A DNA stretch of 37,289 nucleotides from an uncultured Granulosicoccaceae bacterium (GTDB lineage: Bacteria > Pseudomonadota > Gammaproteobacteria > CALCKW01): positions 1 to 37,289 of the forward strand of contig CALCKW010000020.1 of assembly GCA_937965695.1 (NCBI GenBank). Reading direction: 5' to 3'. Under the pieces are notes generated by a model. That model did not search any database. It was not told the origin of the DNA and saw only the letters and a program-made list of their open reading frames with translations. The position numbers and the translations under genes were made by a program. Positions within the stretch are counted from its first letter, which is position 1, and each line of letters starts with the position of its first letter. Shown piece by piece: positions 18,991-27,875 of this stretch.

Positions 18991-19431
18991 CTACTTACCG
19001 AACAGTTTGCCGATCATGCCCATGATGCCACCAGCACCACCACCGCCCTGCACGCTTTCCATCAGGCTACCCATATCAAGTAGCTCGCCTGAAGGGCTAG
19101 CTTTGTCGATAACCTGAGGAATGACATCAGCTAATCCACCCAGCAGATCGTTTTGCTCAACACCCATTTGTGAAGCCATGTTGGAGAGTTTGTCACCATC
19201 AAGGGCTTCTGCTAGAACGCCCGTGTCTAGAGGCTGGTTTTCACCTGATCCCAACCAAGATTTAACAGCATCAGCAGCGCCGCCGCCCTGGAGGCTAGAG
19301 AGCAGTCCACCAAGATCAGGCGTTCCGCCGCCACCCAAAAGGCCGCCAAGCATTTCTGATATTTGGCTGCTGTCGCCGCTGGCGCCCAACTTAGACATGA
19401 GCAAATCGGTGCCTATTTTCATCAAATCCAT
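18991..19431 (-). CDS. YidB-like / DUF937 family protein
   Basis: A 146-residue protein rich in Gly, Leu and Met, with repeats of the form SEMLGGLLGGGG, LGGLLSSLQGGG and MESVQGGGGAGG. The centre, VKSWLGSGENQPLDTGVLAEAL, is the typical YidB/DUF937 block (W-G-G-N-P followed by an 'L-x-x-L' helix). The family has no established function. I start it at ATG 19431 because GGGAG lies eight bases upstream; an upstream TTG at 19446 covers that ribosome site itself. It is followed by a strong terminator and appears monocistronic. Confidence 0.8.
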   Translation of the reverse strand: MDLMKIGTDLLMSKLGASGDSSQISEMLGGLLGGGGTPDLGGLLSSLQGGGAADAVKSWLGSGENQPLDTGVLAEALDGDKLSNMASQMGVEQNDLLGGLADVIPQVIDKASPSGELLDMGSLMESVQGGGGAGGIMGMIGKLFGK

Positions 19432-19749
19432 CTTTGTATCTCCCAAAGGAATATTTAGTTTTTATTGGCCAGCCAGCACATGTTGTGAACAAACAGCTGA
19501 TAGGCGAAACGCCCGCACCGCTCAAACGGCGGGCTAAGCTCATCGGAGAAGACAAAATTCGGTGTGAAATAGCGGATGAGGTGTAACCACTCGCTCTAAA
19601 AACCTACCAAAAAGCCTTGCTCGAACAAGCCAGCAGAGGCCGATACGATACAAACCATGAACATTGTCTCATAGCTCGGTGCAGTTGCAGATTGTAATTT
19701 GGAAGGATTACTACTATTTTCAACGCCTTAACCCTTCGGAAAACACTTA
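19432..19749. other. Gap between DUF924 and YidB-like genes
   Basis: No gene is supported. A GC-rich stem (GCCCGC at 19511-19516 with GCGGGC at 19529-19534) and a weak hairpin with five T on the minus strand (about 19609-19630) may end the DUF924 transcript. No convincing promoter for the YidB-like gene was picked. Confidence 0.4.
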
Positions 19750-20379
19750 TCATTGACCGTAGCGCGGTGCGCCGCCGTCTAAGTAGGCTTTTTCATCGGG
19801 TGTGCTCTGACGCCCAAGCACTTGGTTTCGAAAGGGAAACCGGCCAAACCTAGCCACGGTATCGCGATGCTCCCGTGCAAACTTAATGTTGCCAGCGGCA
19901 GCATCGCGCAGATGCTCGTCTACCCGATCCGCCAACGCTTGAAACTTTTCCAACCCTAAGTCCTGCAGATGAAGTTGTTCGGAGTGCATCAGTGGCATGT
20001 ATAAGAACACTTGCTCCCCGTATGCCATATCTCGATCATAGTTGTTATCTATCGCCTCTAGGGTGGCCTGCTCCGCACGCGCTTCAAAGGCATAGGCCTT
20101 AGCCTGCCGGCGGTAGATATTGAGCGGGAATTGGTCATGTAGAATGACATACGCGAGAATTCCGGCTGCACTTTGCTTCCATGAGCGCAAGTCCAAATCC
20201 AACAAGTAGGCAAAGTTTTTTTCGATTTCAGCGTCCAAAGTATCACCACCGCCATACCACCGCTTGCGGTCAGCAGCAGTGGGCGATGCGGCGCCAGTCT
20301 CACCAAACCAAAAACTTAAAATGCGCTGAATTTCGTTTGAGTCGCTTTTAGTGACCTCAATTTCATCAGTGTCATTCAT
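19750..20379 (-). CDS. DUF924 family protein
   Basis: A 209-residue protein with the family blocks in order: ILSFWFGET near the N-terminus, RKRWYGGGDTLDAEI, LAYVILHDQFPLNIYR, FLYMPLMHSEQLHLQDLG, and ARFGRFPFRNQVLGRQST near the C-terminus. The fold is thought to be TPR-like; no biochemical role is established. The usual LDQF and FPHRN are here HDQF and FPFRN, so two conserved positions differ. The start has a strong GGAGGAG ribosome site. It is divergent from accB. Confidence 0.87.
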   Translation of the reverse strand: MNDTDEIEVTKSDSNEIQRILSFWFGETGAASPTAADRKRWYGGGDTLDAEIEKNFAYLLDLDLRSWKQSAAGILAYVILHDQFPLNIYRRQAKAYAFEARAEQATLEAIDNNYDRDMAYGEQVFLYMPLMHSEQLHLQDLGLEKFQALADRVDEHLRDAAAGNIKFAREHRDTVARFGRFPFRNQVLGRQSTPDEKAYLDGGAPRYGQ

Positions 20380-20581
20380 GCAGCTCTCCTCCGAACTCTA
20401 TTTTTGCACCAAAACCGTGCAATTGCGAAAGTCGCGAACAGCTTGCAAAGTAACAGAAATTAACCTGATCGTGCGCATTTTGTGCTAAATTTCCCAACAT
20501 CTTGAAAATACTTACCCACTGCCAAATACGCAAAGAGATTCGACATCTAATCTAATAGATGCAACCTTGCGGGTGGTGCGC

Positions 20582-20603
20582 AGTCGGCCTGTCAACGCCG
20601 ACT
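20582..20603 (+). promoter_or_regulatory. Stem-loop in the accB leader
   Basis: AGTCGGC-N8-GCCGACT, a perfect 7-base stem, 65 bases before accB and just upstream of a terminator-like hairpin. With the latter it may form an attenuator. The remaining upstream DNA (20380-20581) holds CATCTA-N6-TAGATG at 20544-20561 but no clear promoter. Confidence 0.45.
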
Positions 20604-20610
20604 TCCGATG

Positions 20611-20638
20611 GCGCGAGCAAAAAGACTCGGGCTTTTTT
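20611..20638 (+). terminator. Terminator-like hairpin in the accB leader
   Basis: GCGCGAG and CTCGGGC pair with one mismatch around a CAAAAAGA loop, followed by six T, ending 29 bases before the accB start. No other plus-strand gene precedes it, so it would act as an attenuator on accBC rather than end another gene. Confidence 0.5.
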
Positions 20639-20667
20639 GAAAAACTAGACAACTCGATGGTTGAACA

Positions 20668-21114
20668 ATGGATATTCGAAAAGTAAAAAAACTGATAGAG
20701 CTCTTAGAAGAATCGGCGATTACGGAGATCGAGATTAAAGAGGGAGAAGAGTCAGTTCGAATTACCCGCGGTGGAGGCACCGTTGCCGCGCCGATGATGG
20801 TGGCTGCACCTGCCCCTGTTGCCACAACAATACCAAGCGCAGCTCAAGCCGGTGAACCACAAGCATCTCTACCCGATGGTGACTTAGTCAAATCGCCTAT
20901 GGTCGGCTCTTTTTATCGCGCTGCATCACCAGAGTCCCAAGCTTTTGTCGACGTTGGTTCAAAAGTGCGTATCGGTGAAACGCTTTGTATTATCGAGGCG
21001 ATGAAAATCCTCAATACAATTGAAGCTGAAGTATCCGGAACAGTGAAAGCGATACTCGTTGACGATGGTGACCCGGTTGAGTTCGACCAGCCAATGTTTG
21101 TGATTGCCCCTTAA
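20668..21114 (+). CDS. accB: Biotin carboxyl carrier protein of acetyl-CoA carboxylase
   Basis: Carries biotin between the carboxylase and transferase of acetyl-CoA carboxylase, the first step of fatty-acid synthesis. The 148 residues comprise an N-terminal part ([20 protein letters not shown]), a Pro/Ala-rich linker (about 40-65) and the biotinyl domain from [11 protein letters not shown] onward. The biotin-accepting lysine is Lys113 in EAMKI, a variant of the usual EAMKM. It lies 16 bases before accC. The upstream aroQ gene found in many relatives is absent. Confidence 0.97.
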   Translation: MDIRKVKKLIELLEESAITEIEIKEGEESVRITRGGGTVAAPMMVAAPAPVATTIPSAAQAGEPQASLPDGDLVKSPMVGSFYRAASPESQAFVDVGSKVRIGETLCIIEAMKILNTIEAEVSGTVKAILVDDGDPVEFDQPMFVIAP

Positions 21115-21130
21115 TTCCAAGGACGCCCCC

Positions 21131-22471
21131 ATGATTAAGAAAGTCCTTATTGCCAACCGAGGCGAAATTGCCCTTCGTGTTATGCGATGTTGTCGCGACC
21201 TTGGCATTAGTACGGTCGCTGTTTATTCCACGGCGGATCGCGACCTAAAACATGTGCGCCTTGCGGATGAAGCCGTTTGCATTGGTCCACCCCCTGCGCA
21301 ACAGAGCTATCTTAATGTGCCAGCACTGATAGCCGCTGCCGAGATAACTAACTCTGATGCAATCCACCCCGGCTACGGATTTCTCTCTGAGAATGCTGAC
21401 TTTGCCGAACGCGTAGAGTCCAGCGGCTTTGTATTTATTGGCCCAACGGCGCAGCTCATTCGTGTAATGGGTGACAAAGTTGCCGCCATTCGCGCGATGC
21501 GTGAAGTAGGTGTGCCTTGTGTACCTGGCTCTGATGGGCCACTGGGTAACAATGACGCCACCAACTTGAAAGTCGCTGAGCAGATCGGGTACCCCATTAT
21601 TGTCAAAGCCTCTGGTGGTGGCGGCGGTCGAGGCATGCGTGTTGTTGAGCGAGCTGAGGACCTTGTTGAGTCGATCAAATTGACGAAGGCAGAAGCCAAA
21701 GCAGCCTTTAACAATGATGTGGTTTACATGGAGAAGTTCCTTGGAACACCACGCCATATCGAAATACAAGTACTGGCCGACACGCACGGAAACGCGATAC
21801 ACCTCGGTGAACGTGATTGCTCAATGCAACGTCGCCATCAAAAAGTGGTCGAAGAAGCACCTGCGCCCGGAATAACCGAAGAGCAACGGGCACGCATTGG
21901 CAAGCTCTGTGTCGACGCCTGCCATCGACTCAGCTACCGCGGGGCAGGAACTTTCGAGTTCTTGTACCAAGACGGTGAGTTTTACTTCATTGAAATGAAC
22001 ACACGTGTTCAGGTTGAACACCCAGTGACTGAGATGGTCACGGGCGTGGACATCATCCGACAACAAATCATGGTCGCCTCTGGAGAAAAGCTCGGTTATA
22101 CGCAAGACCAGATTCAGTTGCGAGGCCATGCGTTCGAGTGCCGTATTAACGCGGAAGACCCTAAAAGCTTTCTGCCAAGCCCTGGCACTATCACCCAGTA
22201 CCATGCGCCGGGTGGTCTAGGAGTTCGCGTGGATACGCACATTTATAATGGCTATCGCGTGCCGCCCAACTACGACTCTATGATCGGCAAGCTGATCGTC
22301 ATGGGCAATGATCGCGACCGAGCCATCGCTCGTATGCGTGGCGCTCTTAGCGAAATAGTTATCGACGGTATCAAAACCAATATTCCGCTTCAGCGCGATA
22401 TCTTTGACGACGATGGCTTCCAAGCGGGCGGCGCCAATATCCACTACCTGGAGAAAATGCTCGGACTGTAG
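21131..22471 (+). CDS. accC: Biotin carboxylase subunit of acetyl-CoA carboxylase
   Basis: ATP-grasp enzyme that carboxylates biotin on AccB using bicarbonate. Visible are the N-terminal [16 protein letters not shown], the glycine-rich ATP loop [32 protein letters not shown], and the catalytic block [19 protein letters not shown] start it at ATG 21131 (446 residues, as in E. coli with 449); the frame extends nine codons upstream into the end of accB but without family resemblance. A terminator-like hairpin follows. Confidence 0.98.
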   Translation: MIKKVLIANRGEIALRVMRCCRDLGISTVAVYSTADRDLKHVRLADEAVCIGPPPAQQSYLNVPALIAAAEITNSDAIHPGYGFLSENADFAERVESSGFVFIGPTAQLIRVMGDKVAAIRAMREVGVPCVPGSDGPLGNNDATNLKVAEQIGYPIIVKASGGGGGRGMRVVERAEDLVESIKLTKAEAKAAFNNDVVYMEKFLGTPRHIEIQVLADTHGNAIHLGERDCSMQRRHQKVVEEAPAPGITEEQRARIGKLCVDACHRLSYRGAGTFEFLYQDGEFYFIEMNTRVQVEHPVTEMVTGVDIIRQQIMVASGEKLGYTQDQIQLRGHAFECRINAEDPKSFLPSPGTITQYHAPGGLGVRVDTHIYNGYRVPPNYDSMIGKLIVMGNDRDRAIARMRGALSEIVIDGIKTNIPLQRDIFDDDGFQAGGANIHYLEKMLGL

Positions 22472-22491
22472 GTTTTTTTGCGTGCTGAGAT

Positions 22492-22517
22492 GTGTGCCGA
22501 TTTTTGCGCACTTTTTT
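22492..22517 (+). terminator. Intrinsic terminator of accBC
   Basis: GTGTGC-N8-GCGCAC (one G-U pair) followed by six T, 20 bases after the accC stop and 36 before prmA. It would reduce read-through into prmA. Confidence 0.68.
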
Positions 22518-22552
22518 AACGCACTCGATTCCGACAGCCGTGAAACTAAAAA

Positions 22553-23437
22553 ATGGCATGGTGGCAATTTCGGCTAGCGACTGATTCGCGGCAACTCGAT
22601 GATTTAGAAACAGCGTTTTTTGTCTGTGGCGCTCTTTCAATATCTCTCATAGATGCAGAGGATCAACCGATTCTCGAGCCTGCTCCGGGTGAGATGCCGA
22701 TTTGGGATAATGTGATTATGGTGGGCCTTTTCTCAGGTGATGAATCTGAGATCGGCCTATCTCGGGCACTAAGCATCGCACTCAAGCAACCTGTAGAACC
22801 CTCTCAGATGGAACGCTTAGAGGACCAAGCATGGGAACGTGCTTGGATGGCTGACTTTAAACCCATGAATTTTGGTGGAAAACTCTGGGTGGTTCCCAGC
22901 TACGCCGAACCTCCAGAGCCAGACGCCGTCAACTTACGCCTTGATCCAGGGCTCGCTTTCGGCAGCGGCACGCACAACACAACCGCCTTGTGCCTTCGCT
23001 GGTTGGCAGAAACGGACCTGCAAGGAAAGACAGTGGTAGATTTCGGTTGTGGCTCGGGGGTACTGGCGGTCGCAGCGCTGCTTCTTGGGGCCAAACAAGC
23101 TATCGGCACCGATATTGACCCGCAGGCAATCACTGCCAGCCAAGACAACGCAGAAGCCAATAATGTAGCCGAACACCTCGCCTTGTATCTACCCGAAAAA
23201 ATGCCTGAGACGCAAGCTGAAGTTGTCATAGCTAACATATTATTTGAACCGCTAAGGCAATTGCGTGATGTACTAATAGGCTACGCAGCCCCGGGCGCTA
23301 ACGTCGTTTTGAGCGGGGTACTTGAGTCACAATCCGAAGACTTAAAAGCCCATTACGCGCCAGTTTTGGACGATATCCAGTTAGTAATTGACGGAGATTG
23401 GTGCATGCTCTCAGGTTTTCGCCGTAGCCCGCTATAA
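22553..23437 (+). CDS. prmA: Ribosomal protein L11 methyltransferase
   Basis: SAM-dependent enzyme that methylates ribosomal protein L11. The N-terminal substrate domain reads WWQFRLATDSRQLDDLETAFF. The link ERAWMADFKPMNFGGKLWV and LRLDPGLAFGSGTHNTTALCL are diagnostic for PrmA. The SAM site is VVDFGCGSGVLAVAALLLGA. The usual NILAGPL motif is replaced by NILFEPL. The 294 residues match E. coli (293). No good ribosome site is seen before the ATG. The DUF3426 gene begins 30 bases after the stop. Confidence 0.95.
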   Translation: MAWWQFRLATDSRQLDDLETAFFVCGALSISLIDAEDQPILEPAPGEMPIWDNVIMVGLFSGDESEIGLSRALSIALKQPVEPSQMERLEDQAWERAWMADFKPMNFGGKLWVVPSYAEPPEPDAVNLRLDPGLAFGSGTHNTTALCLRWLAETDLQGKTVVDFGCGSGVLAVAALLLGAKQAIGTDIDPQAITASQDNAEANNVAEHLALYLPEKMPETQAEVVIANILFEPLRQLRDVLIGYAAPGANVVLSGVLESQSEDLKAHYAPVLDDIQLVIDGDWCMLSGFRRSPL

Positions 23438-23467
23438 TCTTCTTATCAACGCCGCAGCTGCACCAAC

Positions 23468-24436
23468 ATGCTCACCGAATGCCCACATTGTTTTTCAGTC
23501 CTAAAAGTAAGCGCTGAGTTAATCTACGCTGGCGACCCGCGTGTGCGTTGTGGAGAGTGCCTGCGCATTTTCAGCGCCCGAGACCATTTAACCCAAGCAG
23601 AATCAGACTTGGATTCGACCAAAATTTACCAGCCTCCCAAACGCGAGACTGCGAGCATAGAAGAGCCCATCTTTAGCTTGAGCCCTGAAGTAGCTGAAGG
23701 TCTACAAGCAATTGTCGATAAACCACGTCGCAGCGCTACGGCGACTAAGCAGTCCATGACTACTGCACCTACGGTAGAACGAACGCGCCGGTCCGCTATC
23801 CCATCTCGCAGTACTGACGTTCATAGCAAGCCAGAAAAGCCTGCCGCAATGGCATCTGCGCCGGCAAAGGCAAAGCCGCAACCAGCGACAGCTGGTCAAA
23901 CCAAAGAAGACAGTGCCACGACGGATCGACATATTTCTGTCCTAGCACGCAATCCGACCGCCGGCCGTAGTGCACCAGTACGCACCCGTTCCGTCGTCAC
24001 TTTTTTATTGATTGCAGCGCTGGTGCTGCTGGCTGTTGATGCATTGCGCAGCGTTGTTAGTAATCCAAGCATCAGCGAAAAAATCGCCAGCACTTGGTGT
24101 GCTTTCTCCTCTTGTGACGCTGTCGCTTCACGAGATTTTTCTGGTCTTCAGATTGTCAGACGCAAAATATATGGCCACCCCGGCATTGATGGTGTGTTGG
24201 TGATCAGCCTGGCGATGATTAATCGTCTCGATAGTGATTTGGAATACCCCACACTACAGGTACGCATGACTGATCAAAACGGCGAAGTTATAGCTCGAGG
24301 CGTTTTTGAGCCCAGCCATTATGTCCCGAGCTACACCGAAGGCATGTCCATCGAGCCAGAACGAGTGGTCGATGTTGTTTTGCAGGTGGAAGATCCAGGG
24401 GAAGCCGCACAGAGTTTCGACTTAGAGTTCCTTTAA
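23468..24436 (+). CDS. Zinc-ribbon and DUF3426 membrane protein
   Basis: A 322-residue protein with an N-terminal MJ0042-type zinc ribbon (CPHC at residues 5-8 and CGEC at about 29-32), a long polar low-complexity linker rich in Ala, Thr, Pro and Lys (about 50-175), one membrane segment (VVTFLLIAALVLLAVDAL, about 178-195), and a C-terminal DUF3426 domain (SLAMINRLDSDLEYPTLQVR, then RGVFEPSHYVPSY). Role unknown. The gene is often located next to prmA in Pseudomonas-like genomes, as here. The predicted order is cytoplasmic ribbon, membrane anchor, periplasmic DUF3426. Confidence 0.85.
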   Translation: MLTECPHCFSVLKVSAELIYAGDPRVRCGECLRIFSARDHLTQAESDLDSTKIYQPPKRETASIEEPIFSLSPEVAEGLQAIVDKPRRSATATKQSMTTAPTVERTRRSAIPSRSTDVHSKPEKPAAMASAPAKAKPQPATAGQTKEDSATTDRHISVLARNPTAGRSAPVRTRSVVTFLLIAALVLLAVDALRSVVSNPSISEKIASTWCAFSSCDAVASRDFSGLQIVRRKIYGHPGIDGVLVISLAMINRLDSDLEYPTLQVRMTDQNGEVIARGVFEPSHYVPSYTEGMSIEPERVVDVVLQVEDPGEAAQSFDLEFL

Positions 24437-24720
24437 TACTGTTCGTCCCGACACGGTCACCGCAGAATGACCGCCCAGCCGGCTTTACACTGACATGAAA
24501 ACACCACAAAGAGTGGCCAACTGTTTCCCGTGACTTACACGCCACATTAAGTTGCTAAAATTTCGCGACTAAAAACTGGCGACTGTGCCAAGTTCTATTC
24601 GATGCGCCCAGTTTTATATGCAGCCTTTTAGAATTGCCTCTAAGGCTTTGGTAGACTAGAACGTTGAAGATTGATTGTGAGATCTTGACGGGTCCTCAAA
24701 CGACTAGAGCTGTTCAGAAT

Positions 24721-25278
24721 ATGCATCATACTCACGCCACTAGGCGATCATTTTTGCGCTTTGCCGCCGTTGGTACGGCGAGCGCTTTAGGACTGGCTCC
24801 ACCTGTCATCGCGGGTGTTGAAGCAGAAGCGCGGCTGCAGCTATTCAACACTCACACCCAGGAATTTCTGGATGTTATCTACAGACGCGGTGATCGTTAC
24901 GATCGGGGCGCGCTGAATCAAATCGATTTTCTCATGCGCGACCATCGAGAAAATGAATCAATAGAGATGGATGTGGCACTGATCGATTTGATGCACGATT
25001 TGTATATCAGTAGCGGTGCAAAATCACCCTTTCGCGTGTTGTCTGGATACCGAACGGCAAAAACGAATGCCATGTTGCGCAACAAAAGCGCGGGTAAAAA
25101 TGTGGCAAAAAACAGCTACCACCTGTACGGACAAGCTGCCGATCTCTTCGTGCCTGAGATGTCCGCGGCGCAACTTGCTGGTTTCGCCGAAAAATTACAT
25201 GCCGGCGGTGTTGGTACTTATTCCCGCATTGGCTTTGTGCACGTGGACACTGGGCCAGAAAGGCACTGGGGCCGCTGA
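24721..25278 (+). CDS. Tat-exported DUF882 / peptidase M15-type murein hydrolase
   Basis: A 185-residue protein with a twin-arginine signal (RRSFLRFAAVGTASALGLAP) and a YcbK-like DUF882 domain. The metallopeptidase signature is seen as SGYRTAKTNAMLR, SYHLYGQAADLF (zinc-binding His and Asp) and FVHVDTGPERHWG (third ligand). Related proteins (YcbK/MepK) cut peptidoglycan cross-links in the periplasm; some family members have lost activity. I choose ATG 24721, just before the Tat motif; a TTG at 24664 would add an unlikely 19 residues. The L,D-transpeptidase that often lies beside ycbK is absent. Confidence 0.85.
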   Translation: MHHTHATRRSFLRFAAVGTASALGLAPPVIAGVEAEARLQLFNTHTQEFLDVIYRRGDRYDRGALNQIDFLMRDHRENESIEMDVALIDLMHDLYISSGAKSPFRVLSGYRTAKTNAMLRNKSAGKNVAKNSYHLYGQAADLFVPEMSAAQLAGFAEKLHAGGVGTYSRIGFVHVDTGPERHWGR

Positions 25279-25291
25279 AAACGCGGAATAT

Positions 25292-25837
25292 TCAGCGTTT
25301 GAAGCATTCTGGCGAATGGTCGTTCACCATACCTACTGCTTGCATAAAAGCGTAGACAGTTGTCGGTCCCACAAATCGAAATCCTTTCTTCTTTAACGCT
25401 CTGCTCATCGCCGTAGATTCAGCTGTTTGACTAGGTAAGGTGATGCCGTCACCAGATTTTTCCGGCGCGAATGACCAAACAAAGGCGTCAAAGCTCTGGC
25501 CCTCTTTTTCAATGGCCAAAACAGCTTTTGCGTTGTCAATAATGGCTTCAATCTTGCCACGATGCCGAATGATACCCGCGTCCTGCAGCAGCTTTTCTAC
25601 CTCGGCTTCGCCCATTTTTGCAACTTTGCCAACTTTGAACTTATGGAACACCTTGCGGTAGTGCTCACGCTTTCGCAGTACCGTAATCCAACTCAGTCCG
25701 GCCTGCTGACCTTCTAGGCAGAGAGATTCAAAAAGGGCATCACGATCATGCAATGGAACGCCCCATTCTTGGTCGTGATAATCCACATAGAGGGGACTAT
25801 CCCCACACCACTTGCATCGATTGACTGTTTTTCCCAC
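25292..25837 (-). CDS. tag: DNA-3-methyladenine glycosylase I
   Basis: Base-excision repair enzyme that removes 3-methyladenine from alkylated DNA. The N-terminus NRCKWCGDSPLYVDYHDQEWG holds the first zinc ligands (Cys and His), and HSPECF near the C-terminus the last His and Cys. The central helix-hairpin-helix core has LFESLCLEGQQAGLSW and RHRGKIEAIIDNAKA. I start at GTG 25837 (181 residues) because AAGGA lies seven bases upstream; an in-frame GTG at 25858 has no such site. It converges with the DUF882 gene and diverges from dusC. Confidence 0.94.
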   Translation of the reverse strand: MGKTVNRCKWCGDSPLYVDYHDQEWGVPLHDRDALFESLCLEGQQAGLSWITVLRKREHYRKVFHKFKVGKVAKMGEAEVEKLLQDAGIIRHRGKIEAIIDNAKAVLAIEKEGQSFDAFVWSFAPEKSGDGITLPSQTAESTAMSRALKKKGFRFVGPTTVYAFMQAVGMVNDHSPECFKR

Positions 25838-25931
25838 TGAAGCATCCTTTTTTACCACAAAGGGTAGTTTGAATGTCTTATCGATGGTTTACAATCGCCA
25901 TCCTTAACTATAGATACCCGCCGAGCCCCAC

Positions 25932-26900
25932 TTGTCTCCACTCTCCGACACCGAACGCCCTTTACTACTACTTGCGCCAATGGAAGGCGTCATGGATTGG
26001 CGTATGCGTGATTTGATTTGCGCACTGGGAGGCTTCGACTTGTGCGTTTCTGAATTTGTGCGAGTCGTTAACATGTGTCTACCAGAACGGAGCTTTTTGC
26101 GCCTCTGCCCCGAGCTCAATCGCGATAGCTGCACGACCGATGGCACACCCATGCGAGTACAATTACTGGGGCAAGACCCCCACGCAATGGCGGACAATGC
26201 CGCGCGAGCGGTCGCATTGGGGTCGCCTGGTGTAGACATAAATTTTGGCTGCCCAGCAAAGCTTGTTAATCGTCATGGCGGTGGAGCTTCTCTTCTTGGG
26301 CAGCCCGAGTTGATGCGAGACATTGTGGAAGCGGTGCGCGCAGCTGTGCCCGCCGACAAACCCGTTACTGCAAAAATGCGACTCGGTGGCGACGATGCCA
26401 GTGCTGCAGTGGAGTGCGCACAAGCGTTAGCTGACGGTGGTGCTCATTGGGTTGTCGTGCACGGACGAACACGAGCACAAGGCTACAGGCCACCAGTCGA
26501 CTGGGAAAGTATCGGTAGAATTCGTGAATCAGTGGCCGTTAGGGTGATCGCTAACGGTGACATAAACTGCGTTGATTCTTACGCCCGCTGCCGAAAGATC
26601 AGCGGCTGTCGTGATGTAATGATTGGCCGTGGCGTATTGGCCATCCCAAACTTGGCTAATGTGCTGGCACAGGGTGCACAGCCTATTGCATGGTGTGACG
26701 CTGCAAAACTGATGCGCCAATACGCAAGCTATCAACAAGAAAGAGAAGGTGAAAAATACCTCAGTGGACGGCTAAAACAATGGATGAAACATCTTGCTGA
26801 ACACTACCCTGAAGCGCGCAGTGCCTTTGTACAGGCGCGTTTGTGTAAAGATGCTTCATCAATTCTAGCGCTAGCGGATGCGGCCTCCGCTTCAGTCTAA
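25932..26900 (+). CDS. dusC: tRNA-dihydrouridine synthase C
   Basis: FMN-dependent reductase of tRNA uridine; the DusC group acts at position 16 in E. coli. The sequence has LLLAPMEGVMDWRMRDLI, VQLLGQDPHAMADNA, DINFGCPAKLVNRHGGGASL with the catalytic Cys, VVHGRTRAQGYRPPVDW, and IANGDINCVDSY. The GCPAK-VN-HGGGASL form is closer to DusC than DusB. The start is TTG at 25932, since an in-frame stop occurs at 25911-25913 and no ATG lies between. Its 3' end overlaps the convergent sulfotransferase gene by nine bases. Confidence 0.92.
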   Translation: MSPLSDTERPLLLLAPMEGVMDWRMRDLICALGGFDLCVSEFVRVVNMCLPERSFLRLCPELNRDSCTTDGTPMRVQLLGQDPHAMADNAARAVALGSPGVDINFGCPAKLVNRHGGGASLLGQPELMRDIVEAVRAAVPADKPVTAKMRLGGDDASAAVECAQALADGGAHWVVVHGRTRAQGYRPPVDWESIGRIRESVAVRVIANGDINCVDSYARCRKISGCRDVMIGRGVLAIPNLANVLAQGAQPIAWCDAAKLMRQYASYQQEREGEKYLSGRLKQWMKHLAEHYPEARSAFVQARLCKDASSILALADAASASV

Positions 26901-27641
26901 AAGCAATCGATGCGTGTGCAGTCTCTGGTAAAATACAGCTGCGGCCGAAGCGACAGGATTTTGTTGATCTTCTGCACTCAATGGTGCTGTCACCGCAGGC
27001 TGAAAGCCGGTGCTTTGCCACACTGCGGCATACCAATGTGAGGCCCAAATTCCATCGCTGCCTCTTGGTCCAGCAGGCCAGTCAACCATACTTGCATTAT
27101 AGTTAACACCGATATTTGAACAGATTGCACGCAGGTAGGCTTCGGGGGATTTTAGAAAATCGGCTGAGTCAATCACCAGAGGCTCGCTTCCGCGACGTTG
27201 GCAAACTTGATCAAACAATTGCCACTGACGTTCGATGCCAATATCGGCGAGTGTCGCATGCTCCCGTTTTGCCAAATAAGAGCGCACCACTAATGCCGGA
27301 TCGCGAATCAAGAAGCAGTGCTCTAGAACATCCAACCATTCATCTGCAATCTCGGGAAGCATGTGATGTGTCATATGCTTTTGGTAATGAATTCGAACCC
27401 CTTGTGGATTCTTCGCTACGCATTGTTCAACCACTTTACGCCAGTCAGCTATGCCCGCTGAGATAATTTCATCTCGCATAGGATGCATCAATCCAGTCGC
27501 TTGCAAATAGTAGGCGTAGAAAGGCTCGTCCCAGACACGAGTATCTGCGCGGTTTTCCCATGCACGCATCATCGCTGTCGAGATATTTCGAGGCCCAGAC
27601 CACATAGCGAGGCGGATATCTTGATTCGAAGAATCATTCAC
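26892..27641 (-). CDS. Sulfotransferase-like (P-loop) family protein
   Basis: A 249-residue protein with a 5'-phosphosulfate-binding-type loop, AMWSGPRNISTAMMRAW, at residues 12-28, and VWDEPFYAYYL shortly after, which is typical of a bacterial 'sulfotransferase family' often paired with branched-chain aminotransferases. The helix with FLIRDPALVVRSYL matches the second PAPS-binding element (RDP-x-x-x-x-S). No aminotransferase is nearby. The substrate is unknown, and it is not certain that PAPS is used. It is preceded by an intergenic stretch of about 200 bases. Confidence 0.72.
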   Translation of the reverse strand: MNDSSNQDIRLAMWSGPRNISTAMMRAWENRADTRVWDEPFYAYYLQATGLMHPMRDEIISAGIADWRKVVEQCVAKNPQGVRIHYQKHMTHHMLPEIADEWLDVLEHCFLIRDPALVVRSYLAKREHATLADIGIERQWQLFDQVCQRRGSEPLVIDSADFLKSPEAYLRAICSNIGVNYNASMVDWPAGPRGSDGIWASHWYAAVWQSTGFQPAVTAPLSAEDQQNPVASAAAVFYQRLHTHRLLLD

Positions 27642-27875
27642 TTAGATCACTAATCCTTAGCTAAAAATTGGATAACTTTAAATAGAGTTTCACTGCAACT
27701 GCACCCTGTTACTTGGTCACATACCTATTGCTATGCAAACGACATCGAGTTCATTGCCAAAAATCAATCTAAAAGACTGCTTATACCAATCCTATTGCCA
27801 GTATGCACTCCAGATCAACGCACCTTTTGCCGTTAGCTATTGTATGACTCCCGTATCGCTATAGATGGTCTATTT

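Noticed and set aside
19609..19630. Weak hairpin with five T behind the DUF924 gene
   Set aside because: The stem is only about five base pairs with a wobble pair; too weak to list as a terminator.
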